Source of the DNA: Thoreauomyces humboldtii
Taxonomy: Eukaryota; Chytridiomycota; Chytridiomycetes; Spizellomycetales; Powellomycetaceae
Assembly: GCA_027596035.1 (NCBI GenBank)
Contig: JADGJA010000717.1
Location: forward strand, 1-11,881
Direction: 5' to 3'
DNA length: 11,881 bases
Part shown: piece after piece, positions 1 through 7,488 of the stretch
How positions within the stretch are numbered: the stretch's first letter is position 1
Layout: each line of letters begins with the position of its first letter
The notes under the pieces: model-generated
Databases searched by the model: none
What the model saw: the letters and a program-made list of their open reading frames with translations, nothing else
What the model was told of the DNA's origin: nothing
Program-made: the position numbers and the translations under genes

Positions 1-246
1 GGGAAGGAGAGGGGGAGGCGGGGGGGTCCAGGACCTGGGTGTCATGTCTCTCTCCCCTTTTTGTTCTTGAACCTTCCATCAAATCTCAAATCTGACAGAC
101 AGAACCAGGCCGTGGACAGCTGGTACTATGCCTTTGACTGATATCGGCGATGTACTCTCTATCCCCATGAAGGTCTCTTTTCAAAAGCATAGTACGTCAA
201 GCCCTTACAGGAGGACGTACAGCATGTGGATCGCATCTTTTGCAAT
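1..246. other. Non-coding 3' flank of the left membrane-protein gene
   Basis: No convincing reading frame is seen here. The stretch lies downstream of the stop codon of the minus-strand gene ending at 247, so part of it is probably that gene's 3' untranslated region. The first 30 bases are strongly purine-rich (runs of G and GA). Nothing else is recognisable. Confidence 0.5.
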
Positions 247-1338
247 CTAAACTTGCTGTCCCAAACAGCAAGATCTCATCTTTACATTGCTTCCACGCAC
301 GGGCACCCACATGAATAGATAGCACATCCTCCACACCACCACGAACGCGAACACCACGAGCGCGGCAAGGGCAACAAACGCCACGAACGCGAGGAGGACG
401 CCTAAGCCAGAGGCATCCGACGAACATCCGCCGCAACTCCAGCAGCATCCGGACGGATTGCTGCAGCAATTTCCGGACCCCGTCTGCCCGCCTCCGCCCC
501 GGGCTCGGTCGTGCGACCCGCGCTGGACGGTGATCCACTGCCACGCGCCCAGGCGGAGACCGCCGCAGGACGACAGCGCGTACAGGACCCCCACCATCAC
601 CACCACCGACCCCGCGACGACCACCGGGGTGACGAACTTGCGATGCTCGGGACGCGGCGCCTTGATGCCCACCACCACGAAGGGCAGGAGGACCAGCAGG
701 AAGAGGAGGCTCGCCAGCAGGACCCTGCAGGTCGTGAAGGGCGGAACGGCCATGTCGGGCGGTTCGAGGGGTCGCGCCGGCGCCGGCGCCGGCGGCCGGT
801 TCGGCCGGTTCTGCCGGGATTGGTGGAACGCACGATCGGTCGTCATGTACGGCGGCGGATCCAACGTGTCCGAGACGTTGCGGTCCGTCGCGTGCGGGGT
901 GTAGACAGGGAGAGGCGTGGCGAGCTGTGACTCCCGTGTCGCTCGTGACGGGCCCGGAGCTCCGGGATCGGGCGGCGGCGGCGGACCCGGTTGATGTGTC
1001 GGTGGTCGGACATTGTGTGATGGTCTCGGGCGGACGAACTCATCGTCGCGACGCCTCGACCTCGACCTTCGATGAGGTGGACCCTCAGGTTGCTGCTGCC
1101 TGGTCGAACGTCGATCGTCCGAGCGACCGTCTCTGCTCCAGGAAGGTTGGGGAGGGCGAACGAGCGGTGGTGAGGCTTCTGCTGCGACGCCAGGGATTAT
1201 CGATGATGCTACCGAAGGTAGGCGCAGTTCCTCGTGGTAAGTTTCTGCTCCAGGCACGAAAGGTACCGACAGTCTCACAGCGTAGGGGTCGCTTGACAGC
1301 GACGTATTCGATAGACTTGGCGCGTTCGAAGGGTTCAT
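247..1338 (-). CDS. Proline-rich, three-helix membrane protein of unknown function
   Basis: I do not recognise a family. The single-exon frame encodes 363 residues from ATG at 1338 to TAG at 249-247. Residues 1-200 are disordered, rich in Pro, Arg and Ser, with a basic patch near 89-97, a Pro run near 119-123, an LPVY at 143-146 and a PPPY motif at 161-164; PPxY motifs are known ligands of WW domains, for example in Rsp5/Nedd4 ubiquitin ligases. Hydrophobic segments follow at about 205-225, 236-258 and 311-345 (the last is long enough to be one extended or two short helices). Between helices 2 and 3 a Gly-rich loop carries six cysteines at 291, 292, 298, 299, 302 and 305. The hydrophobic segments and start codon make this frame much more credible than its opposite-strand shadows. 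It is transcribed divergently from the hydrolase at 1800. The role could be a plasma-membrane or endosomal adaptor, but that is inference. An undetected intron cannot be excluded. Confidence 0.7.
   Translation of the reverse strand: MNPSNAPSLSNTSLSSDPYAVRLSVPFVPGAETYHEELRLPSVASSIIPGVAAEASPPLVRPPQPSWSRDGRSDDRRSTRQQQPEGPPHRRSRSRRRDDEFVRPRPSHNVRPPTHQPGPPPPPDPGAPGPSRATRESQLATPLPVYTPHATDRNVSDTLDPPPYMTTDRAFHQSRQNRPNRPPAPAPARPLEPPDMAVPPFTTCRVLLASLLFLLVLLPFVVVGIKAPRPEHRKFVTPVVVAGSVVVMVGVLYALSSCGGLRLGAWQWITVQRGSHDRARGGGGQTGSGNCCSNPSGCCWSCGGCSSDASGLGVLLAFVAFVALAALVVFAFVVVWRMCYLFMWVPVRGSNVKMRSCCLGQQV
776..811. repeat. Short tandem repeats inside the membrane-protein gene
   Basis: Three perfect copies of the hexamer GCCGGC occupy 776-793, followed directly by two copies of the 9-mer GGCCGGTTC at 794-811. 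On the minus strand they encode Ala-Pro repeats and a doubled Asn-Arg-Pro just before the first membrane helix. Both unit lengths are multiples of three, so copy-number change would keep the frame. Confidence 0.8.
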
Positions 1339-1393
1339 AGCAGGACGGCAGAAAGAGGTTTCGAATCAAGGGTGGCCTCCCCGCCAAGTCGGG

Positions 1394-1403
1394 TATTATA
1401 ATA
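1394..1403 (-). promoter_or_regulatory. TATA-like element of the membrane-protein gene
   Basis: TATTATAATA is the most AT-rich patch of a GC-rich region, is itself palindromic, and lies 56 bp upstream of the minus-strand ATG at 1338. Position and composition suit a TATA element. The strand is inferred from the distance; it could also serve the other direction. Confidence 0.4.
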
Positions 1404-1500
1404 GGTTATGTACAATGAGAGGTACCACGTTGGACCCTTTCCTTGGTGAACAGCACCTGCGGGCGTTCGATGATGGGGAAGGCCGCCCTATCTTCTTCCC

Positions 1501-1514
1501 TGTACGTACGTACA
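1501..1514. repeat. Perfect 14-bp palindrome TGTACGTACGTACA
   Basis: The 14 bases equal their own reverse complement and contain overlapping GTAC/TACG units. It lies 163 bp from one start codon and 286 bp from the other in a divergent promoter, so it may be a symmetric protein-binding site. No factor is assigned. Confidence 0.5.
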
Positions 1515-1691
1515 CAGCGGCAGGGATCAAGCAACTCCTCCATAACGAGACGACGGAGGACATCCTCACCGGATGAGGCTGTGTACTGGAAACGACACAG
1601 AGAGGGAGAAAGAGGCGGTGATGAAACTGGGTTGATTGTGAAAAGGAAAGGCATTTGCTGTCGAGCGGCAGAGTTGTAGAGAATCTACAGC

Positions 1692-1702
1692 GGGTTAGGG
1701 TT
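1692..1702. promoter_or_regulatory. Telomere-like GGGTTAGGGTT motif, candidate Tbf1-type box
   Basis: Eleven bases match the TTAGGG telomere repeat in register. The reverse complement contains AACCCTAA, which fits the RMCCCTAA box bound by the telomere-repeat factor Tbf1 in ascomycete yeasts. It lies 98 bp upstream of the hydrolase ATG. Function here is inference from motif identity and position. Confidence 0.35.
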
Positions 1703-1799
1703 CTCTCTGGACCTCTTACCGTCCGCGCGAGGCTGTGTCCTCCCTCCTCGATACGCTACCGTTCAGATCTCGCTCGACAAGCAAACCATCACAACACAA

Positions 1800-2738
1800 A
1801 TGTCACCGCCGTACGTTGCTACGGCCGCCCTATCTCCACCCTCGGCGCATCCAGGTCTGCCGGCAGACGCAGACCACACCGAACTCTGCATCGGCGGACT
1901 TTACCTGCACGTTCACGGCCTCAAGGCTCTGGCCGCCTTGCCAGTCTCCGCGCCGCTCCACGTCATCTTCTTCCTCCACGGCCGTCTCCAGAGCGCCATC
2001 TCCTCCCTTCCCATCACGCACCGTCTCTCCACTGCCCTTCTCGCTGCAGCCACCACCAAGGGTGATGCGGTCGCGACGGTCGTCGTCTCCTTCGACCAGC
2101 GCAACCACGGGACCCGTCTCCTGCAGCCCGTGCAGAACGAGTCGTGGGGCAAGGGGAACCCCAACCACGCCTGGGACATGTACGCCCTGCAGCAGGGCAC
2201 CGCCTGCGACGCGTCCTTCCTCATCGACCACCTCCCGGGCTACCTGGGGAGGGACGTGACGAGCTGGGGCGTCTTCGGCGTCAGCCTGGGAGGACACGCC
2301 ACGCTCCTCGCCCTGGCCAACGAGCCGAGGCTCCGGGTCGGCGTGAGCATCATCGGATGCGGAGACTACCTCACCCTCATGACGCAGCGGGCCGCCAAGG
2401 CCGACATGGGCGTGCCGCCCGACAGCGACGAGTGCATCAACGGACAGCTGGTGCGGCTCGTCGAGGCCAGGGATCCGGTCAACCGCGCGGACGCCTTCAA
2501 GGACAAGAAGGTCCTGATGCTCAACGGAGGGGCCGACAAGCTGGTCCCCGTCCGGTGCAGCGACCACTTTGTTCGCAAGGTCCAGGAGGGACTGGGCAGG
2601 GAGGGCGTCTTCGAGGTGGTCGTCGAGGACGGCGTCAAGCACGAGGTGACCGAGGAGATGCAGAAGAGGACCGCAGAGTGGTTCGGAAAATACCTGCTCA
2701 AGTCGGTGGAGTCCATCGACCGTTCGAGCACGTTGTGA
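1800..2738 (+). CDS. Alpha/beta-hydrolase fold protein (serine hydrolase)
   Basis: The uninterrupted frame encodes 312 residues. It has the ordered landmarks of an alpha/beta hydrolase: an HGR oxyanion-type loop at 60-62 after a hydrophobic strand, a DQRNHGTR strand-turn at 99-106, the nucleophile elbow GVSLGGH with Ser162, the acid in GGADKLVP at Asp246, and a candidate catalytic His281 in VKHEVT. The spacing of Ser, Asp and His is normal for the fold, and the length suits a small esterase or peptidase-like enzyme of the YitV/dienelactone-hydrolase-like group. No signal peptide or membrane helix is seen, so it is probably cytosolic. The first 25 residues are Ala/Pro-rich. The substrate cannot be read from sequence. 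The ATG at 1800 is preceded by a CA-rich leader with A at -3. A 394-codon frame on the opposite strand is longer but has no family features and is treated as a composition artefact. Confidence 0.88.
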   Translation: MSPPYVATAALSPPSAHPGLPADADHTELCIGGLYLHVHGLKALAALPVSAPLHVIFFLHGRLQSAISSLPITHRLSTALLAAATTKGDAVATVVVSFDQRNHGTRLLQPVQNESWGKGNPNHAWDMYALQQGTACDASFLIDHLPGYLGRDVTSWGVFGVSLGGHATLLALANEPRLRVGVSIIGCGDYLTLMTQRAAKADMGVPPDSDECINGQLVRLVEARDPVNRADAFKDKKVLMLNGGADKLVPVRCSDHFVRKVQEGLGREGVFEVVVEDGVKHEVTEEMQKRTAEWFGKYLLKSVESIDRSSTL

Positions 2739-2904
2739 TGTGGTAGGATTCTGCGTAAGACTTTCTGCGTACCCGCATGTGAAACCATCCAACACTGCCC
2801 TTTCCCTGTCCCGGAATGCAGAATGAGACCTGTCACGCATTCCCAAGCGTCCCAGTTCATCTGAAAGGCGGTTGGTCATTAGCAGAGGTTGGAGGGTCGA
2901 TGGG

Positions 2905-2931
2905 GTCAAAAACCATGAAATTTTTGACTCA
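2905..2931. repeat. Inverted repeat overlapping a Gcn4/AP-1-type TGACTCA site
   Basis: GTCAAAAA (2905-2912) and TTTTTGAC (2921-2928) form a perfect 8-bp inverted repeat around an 8-base spacer. The right arm runs into TGACTCA (2925-2931), the consensus of fungal bZIP factors such as Gcn4. It is 167 bp after the hydrolase stop codon and about 440 bp before the isocitrate lyase ATG, so it could belong to either gene's flank. Confidence 0.4.
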
Positions 2932-3093
2932 TCATGCAAAGTCTGTCTGGGGAATGAAATCACACGGCTCTCGGGTGTTCCAGAGTGCCGAAGTCGTTCA
3001 CTGCGGAAAGACACGGGTGGCCGTCACGCGTTTGCGTCCCAACCCTCACCCGATCCGACCCGCCGATTGATGCTGCAGCTTTTCCCTTTGGCT

Positions 3094-3119
3094 CCTCGTG
3101 AGGCGCACGAGGCACGAGG
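3094..3119. promoter_or_regulatory. Cluster of three CACGAGG elements in the isocitrate lyase promoter
   Basis: CCTCGTG at 3094-3100 is the reverse complement of CACGAGG, which follows at 3106-3112 and again directly at 3113-3119. The cluster is about 255-280 bp upstream of the start codon and 130 bp upstream of the TATA box, a usual place for activator or repressor sites. No known factor is assigned. Confidence 0.4.
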
Positions 3120-3250
3120 CAGTCAGCGCAACCAAAGAAGAGTCATCACATCATTCCCCACCCACTCTGATCCCGTCCATGTCCCCCCATTTTTGCACTG
3201 CCGGTACGCCCCTTTCCCGGCTGATACCCCCCTGTATTACTGGTAGCATC

Positions 3251-3260
3251 TTTATATAAA
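3251..3260 (+). promoter_or_regulatory. TATA box of isocitrate lyase
   Basis: TTTATATAAA is a near-ideal TATA element. It lies 112 bp upstream of the ATG and is followed by a pyrimidine-rich stretch suited to transcription start, giving an expected 5' leader of about 60-90 bases. Confidence 0.7.
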
Positions 3261-3372
3261 GAGCCCAAAGACATTCCCACGCCCCTCCATCTTTGCTCTT
3301 TGACCTTGTCAACCTCTCTCCACTTGGCAAATCTTCACTTCACCTTTCATCTCCCCCCACCCACTCGCCGAC

Positions 3373-5464
3373 ATGTCCACCTCCCTCTCCTCCAGCGCGC
3401 TCGCAGAAGAGCAGCGCATCTTCGACCAAGAGGTCGCCGCCGTAAAGCAGTGGTGGACCCAGGAACGTTTCCGTCTCGTCAAGCGTCCCTACTCCGCTGA
3501 GGATGGTAAGGCACTCACCCCCCCTCTGCTCGCTTATCATCCTGCACTTTCGTTGTTCTCATTTCTCATGACATCTTGTTCTCTCCTCACGCTTAGTCGT
3601 CAAGAAGCGTGGAACCCTCCAGCCCGACTACCCTTCCGCGTCTCAGGCAAAGAAGCTCTGGAAGCTTCTCCAGGCTCACAAGAGCAAGAAGACGGCCTCG
3701 TTCACCTATGGAGCCCTCGACCCCATCCAGGTCACCCAGATGGCAAAGTACCTCGACACGATCTACGTTTCCGGCTGGCAGTGCTCGTCCACTGCGAGCA
3801 CCTCGAACGAGCCCGGACCTGATCTTGCTGACTACCCCATGGTAAGTCCACCAAATACAAGCCACTCTCCTTCTGCGCATGCAACGCGGCGGTCGTGTTG
3901 GCCCTGTCCGCGCGAAGCGCGCAGAAGGGCAACAGACCACTTTGTCCCGGGAGATATCCACTCACGACTGTGCGAGGGGATCTCAGCTTTATTTCGCTAC
4001 TGGGGATTCTTTCCCACGCGTATACTGCTGTCTACCAGGCCTAACCCGTTTCTGTTGCCGCCATAGGACACTGTCCCCAACAAGGTCGAGCACCTGTTCT
4101 TCGCCCAGCTCTTCCACGACCGCAAGCAGCGCGAGGAACGCATGTCTCTGTCCCCTGCGGAGCGGACAAAGGCTCCTTTCGTTGACTTCCTGCGTCCCAT
4201 CATTGCCGACGCCGACACCGGTCACGGAGGTATCACGGCCAACATGAAGCTTGCCAAGATGTTCGTCGAGCGCGGCGCCGCCGGCATCCATCTCGAGGAC
4301 CAGGCCGCTGGAACAAAGAAGTGCGGACACATGGCCGGCAAGGTGCTCGTGCCCATCTCGGAGCACATCAACCGATTGGTGGCCGTGCGATTGCAGTTCG
4401 ACATCATGGGAGTCGAGAACATTGTTGTGGCACGTACGGATGCCGAGGCGGCTACCCTTATCACCTCCAACATCGACTCGCGGGATCACCCCTTCATCCT
4501 TGGATCTACCAACTCCAGCCTCCAGCCCCTCGTCGACGTCATGGCCGATGCCGAGGCAAAGGGCGTCCTCGGCCCGGCCCTCCAGGCCGTCGAAGACGAT
4601 TGGGTTTCCAAGGCTGGCATCAAGCTCTACTCGGAGGCCGTCGTTGAGGCTCTCAAGGCCGCCGGAAAGGGTGCTCAGGCTCAGGACTTCCTCGCCAAGT
4701 CTTTGCACCTGTCCAACCTCAAGGCTCGCGCTCTCGCAAAGTCGCTCGGAGTGGACCCTCACTGGTGCTGGAACGCTCCTCGCGTGCGCGAGGGCTACTT
4801 CCGCTACCAAGGCGGAACACCCGCTTGCGTCAACCGTGGTGCCGCCTACGCGCCTTACGCCGACCTTATCTGGATGGAGACCAAAAAGCCCATCTACGAG
4901 CAGGCACAAGAGTTCTCCCAGGGTGTGCACAAGATTCATCCCGAGACCATGCTCGCTTACAACCTGTCACCATCGTTCAACTGGGATGCCGCAGGCATGT
5001 CTGATGCACAGATTTCCTCCTTCATCGGAGATATCGCAAAGCTTGGCTTCGCGTGGCAGTTCATCACACTCGCTGGGGTATGTGGCGAGCATCTCTTTTG
5101 CCTCACGTTTGATTGCTTTTCCTCACCTGTACTTCATCCGTCTAGTTCCACTCTGACGCGCTCATCACGGATCTGTTCGCACGGGACTATGCGAAGCGCG
5201 GCATGCTCGCGTACGTCGAAGGCATCCAGCGCCAGGAGCGGGCCAACGGCGTCGAGACCTTGTCGCATCAGAAGTGGTCGGGAGCCGAGTTCTACGACAA
5301 CTTCAGTAAGTGTTATGTCAATGCTTCGCTTCTGTCTCCGAAACAGTATTTCTGACTCCTCTTACGTTGCTTTGCGTTCTTCAGTCAAGACGGTACAGGG
5401 CGGCGTCACTGCGACAGCAGCCATGGGCAAGGGTGTGACCGAGTCCCAATTCGGCGGAAAGTAG
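3373..5464 (+). CDS. Isocitrate lyase (glyoxylate shunt), five exons
   Basis: It cleaves isocitrate to succinate and glyoxylate, letting fungi grow on acetate, ethanol or fatty acids. Exons by splice signals and phase: 3373-3505, 3597-3841, 4067-5077, 5146-5305 and 5385-5464, joining to 1629 bases and 542 residues. Introns are 91, 225, 68 and 79 bases with GTAAGG, GTAAGT, GTATGT and GTAAGT donors and TAG, TAG, TAG and CAG acceptors. The active-site signature KKCGH spans residues 210-214 with catalytic Cys212, preceded by the DADTGHGG metal/substrate motif; SPSFNW is at 427-432. The helical insert between the signature and the C-terminal part is present, which is typical of eukaryotic enzymes and explains the length beyond the bacterial ~430 residues. 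No mitochondrial presequence is visible, which argues against 2-methylisocitrate lyase, the main alternative. The C-terminus ends GGK, not an SKL-type peroxisomal signal. The promoter has a TATA box. It converges with RPB5. Confidence 0.95.
3897..3933 (+). other. Strong hairpin inside isocitrate lyase intron 2
   Basis: GTT and GCCCT (3897-3899, 3901-3905) pair with AGGGC and AAC (3926-3930, 3931-3933), and an inner stem CGCGC/GCGCG (3909-3913 with 3917-3921) closes a GAA triloop. A single G bulge and a small internal loop interrupt about 13 pairs. It sits in the middle of the 225-base intron, much longer than the other three. A decoy CAG at 3922-3924 lies inside the structure. Confidence 0.5.
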
Positions 5465-6116
5465 GCGGACTGCTCTCGATCCCGACGACTTTATATCCCA
5501 CTTGGTCATTTTTTTTCTACTCTAATACATTTCGCCGTCGCTGTTCTACACTGTTCCATCAATCAGGAGTCACTTGCGATAAGCGAACTCACTTTCTGCT
5601 GTATAGACGGGGTGGAATGAAAACCATCGTGCTCTAGAAAGTGTTGGTTGGCGAGGTGTCGGGACATGCCTGGGGCAAAAGTTCTTGTTGATGAATGTGT
5701 TGGGCTTTTCGATAGACAAGGATGGAGGCGGCTTCCTTCTCGCCCTTGTCGCATCCGCCCAGCAGACCGCCAACAAAACCTACCACCTTGACCTGCCTCA
5801 CAACTTTTGCTTCACAATGTCCCTTCTATTTTTTCTGAAAAGCACGTCGATAGCTGACTGAGGCTGGCTCACGTTCCTTGACCGAAACACCGACAGTCGG
5901 CACTTTGGCGCAGAAAGACACCCTATGTTGCCTCCCTAGACGATCGAGCGGGTGATTTTGCCCATTAGGAAGATGTACAAAGGCTTGAGCCAATTGTTTG
6001 GGCTTCTATCAATTTGTTTGTAGGAAACAACGGAAGAGAAAATAAGGATGAATGAAGAAAGAGAGATCCGCCTCCAGATCAAATGGCATGCTGTAGAACA
6101 AACGCATCGTGCGCGA
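5465..6116. other. Convergent 3' flanks of isocitrate lyase and RPB5 (652 bp)
   Basis: Both neighbouring genes end into this interval, so it should hold two 3' untranslated regions and polyadenylation sites. A T-rich tract with AATACA follows the isocitrate lyase stop codon at about 5510-5530 and may be its 3'-end signal. Small frames here (60-90 codons) have no family features. No tRNA or other RNA gene was recognised. Confidence 0.5.
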
Positions 6117-7488
6117 TCAGAAACAGTATCGATACGTAACATATCTGTAGAGATCAAAAATCGTGTGAGTCCTCCCGCAAAAGGTGATGACTGGTACATG
6201 AAATCGGATCTTTTGGGGGGATCGCGGGGAGACTCACTTTCCGGCGGTCTCGGATGGTCGAATGATCTTCACGACCTGCCCTCGTTTCATGCCGTAGTAC
6301 TTTGCGATGGGATCACTGTGATGTATCCTCGGGAGTTGAGATTCCCGCAATCGGCTAACAAAGTCGGTTCAGCAACAGGGTCATCGATCAGTCCATGAGC
6401 CTTTTCGATTGCATTTTCTCCTGCCCGGTTAAAAACTTACTATCGCTCCAAAAGAGTCTTCTTCTCCGTGTCGGAAAGGACCTCGTGTTTCGGGACGAGG
6501 ATGTGCTGGGTGATGTTGACGAGGAGTTCTGCCTCGGTGAAGAGTTCCAGGATGTACTTTGGCGCCATTTCCGTTACGACTTTTTTCGCGGATGGTGTCA
6601 TCTTGTTCATGTACACGACGATGGCTTTGAAGATGCTGTTGGTCACCATCCGCTCAGCGATCCTGCCACACGAAACCATAAGAGTCAGACATCACAGGCC
6701 GAGTTTGTTTTGAAACAAAATGCTCACTTCTTGATGGGCTTGATGCCGACGGAATCCTCCTCGGTGAAAAACACCAGCAACTGCTCCGTCGGTCGTCCGG
6801 ATAGGTGGGAGACGTACGTCATGCCTGCTCGGCTGAGCACAAGGTATGTGAGTTTCGTCGAACTGAAAAGCTCTCCTCGCTTTCAGATTGTAGACGCACT
6901 TGACAACTCCAGCTCCCACGTATTGTGACTTGAACTCATCCAGCGACATGTCGATCTCGGATTGTGGCACCTCGTAGCCCTAATGGAAGGACAGGATCTT
7001 TAGATCACCAGTCTCGGCTTCGCGCGTTTCCCATCATTCTCCCTGTCGTGAGGACCGCCCAGACAGGAGCGAGCAGACTCGAGCTGGGAAGCACCTCCTG
7101 AACACGACCCAGCGCCACATGGACGCTGCGCAGACCTGCGCACCCCCAAGGGAACTCATTCCAGTCCGCCCTTTCGGTCATTTCCACAGCTGCTGGAGTT
7201 CACTCCTCTACGTTGTCCCGAAGCCGGGCCTTCTTCGAAATCATGCCCGAAAGTCCAGGAACCCACTGCCCAACTGTTCTTGATTCCAGTCTCCTCCTCC
7301 GGACTCCCATGTTGGCCTGCTGTCGCGTGGGGAGCGAATCCCAGGGGACTCGTGCGTGGAAAGCCCCAGGTCGCTCCTTTTTTGGTATGTCTTCTCAGAA
7401 AGTCGCTTCCACGTACCCTGTCCCTGACGAGTTCCCGGATCGTCTTGTACACCCTCCATAGCCGTGCGGCATCTCTGTCTCCGTCCAT
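6117..7488 (-). CDS. RPB5: RNA polymerase I/II/III shared subunit RPB5 (RPABC1), six exons
   Basis: RPB5 is a subunit common to nuclear RNA polymerases I, II and III; its N-terminal jaw contacts downstream DNA and its C-terminal domain, homologous to archaeal RpoH, anchors it in the enzyme. Exons in transcript order are 7488-7417, 6979-6900, 6832-6728, 6662-6441, 6354-6238 and 6144-6117, totalling 624 bases and 207 residues (family about 205-215). All five joins keep phase. Exon 1 gives the conserved RLWR..KT start; MTPSAKK is at 107-113, MAPKYILE at 118-125, LVNITQH at 133-139, LVPKH at 141-145, RESQLPRI at 163-170, [18 protein letters not shown] at 181-198, and the end is YVTYRYCF. Introns 2-5 are 65-93 bases; intron 1 is 437 bases. 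Donors are GTACGT, GTGCGT, GTGAGC, GTAAGT and GTGAGT. The last three residues differ from the usual YRLV/FVV-like ending. The start ATG is the only one fitting the family N-terminus. Confidence 0.95.
6980..7416 (-). other. Long first intron of RPB5
   Basis: The intron runs from donor GTACGT (7416-7411) to acceptor TTAG ending at 6980 and is about five times longer than the others in this gene. It contains TGCGCA-GACC-TGCGCA at 7127-7142 (plus-strand reading), a compact 6-bp stem with a four-base loop. Reading frames inside it are not protein-like. First introns often carry regulatory elements, but nothing specific is identified; no clear snoRNA boxes were found. Confidence 0.6.

Larger units (their letters stand above)
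1339..1799. promoter_or_regulatory. Divergent intergenic promoter region (461 bp)
   Basis: This interval separates the start codons of the minus-strand membrane protein (1338) and the plus-strand hydrolase (1800), so both promoters must lie here. It contains an AT-rich palindrome at 1394-1403, a 14-bp palindrome at 1501-1514 and a telomere-like motif at 1692-1702. The last 40 bases before 1800 are CA-rich and resemble a fungal 5' leader. Small reading frames on both strands (about 80 codons) show no family features and are not called. Confidence 0.6.
2739..3372. promoter_or_regulatory. Hydrolase 3' flank and isocitrate lyase promoter (634 bp)
   Basis: No gene is seen. The left part should contain the hydrolase 3' untranslated region. 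The right part is the isocitrate lyase promoter, with a TATA box at 3251-3260 and a CT-rich leader from about 3280 to the ATG at 3373. Notable elements are an inverted repeat at 2905-2928, a TGACTCA heptamer at 2925-2931, and three CACGAGG elements at 3094-3119. One CCCCAC at 3156-3161 fits the SYGGRG core of Mig1/CreA-type carbon repressors on the minus strand, but a single such hexamer is weak evidence. Confidence 0.6.

Noticed and set aside
1692..1702. Remnant telomere or chromosome end
   Set aside because: Fewer than two TTAGGG units are present and genes continue on both sides; a factor-binding motif is more likely.
1406..2065. Small frames in and after the first divergent promoter
   Set aside because: Low protein-like character, and they overlap promoter sequence or run into the hydrolase in a shifted frame.
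1830..3014. 394-codon open frame on the minus strand, opposite the hydrolase
   Set aside because: It is longer than the hydrolase frame but has no domain motifs, its composition mirrors the GC-biased codons of the opposite strand, and the plus strand shows a full catalytic triad.
3989..4939. 316-codon minus-strand open frame across isocitrate lyase
   Set aside because: It is antisense to the conserved exon 3 and intron 2 of isocitrate lyase, and its Leu/Gly/Asp-rich sequence is the usual mirror of GC-rich codons.
5563..6199. Small minus-strand frames between isocitrate lyase and RPB5
   Set aside because: They are short, without motifs; the one ending at 6199 covers RPB5 intron 5 and last exon in another frame.
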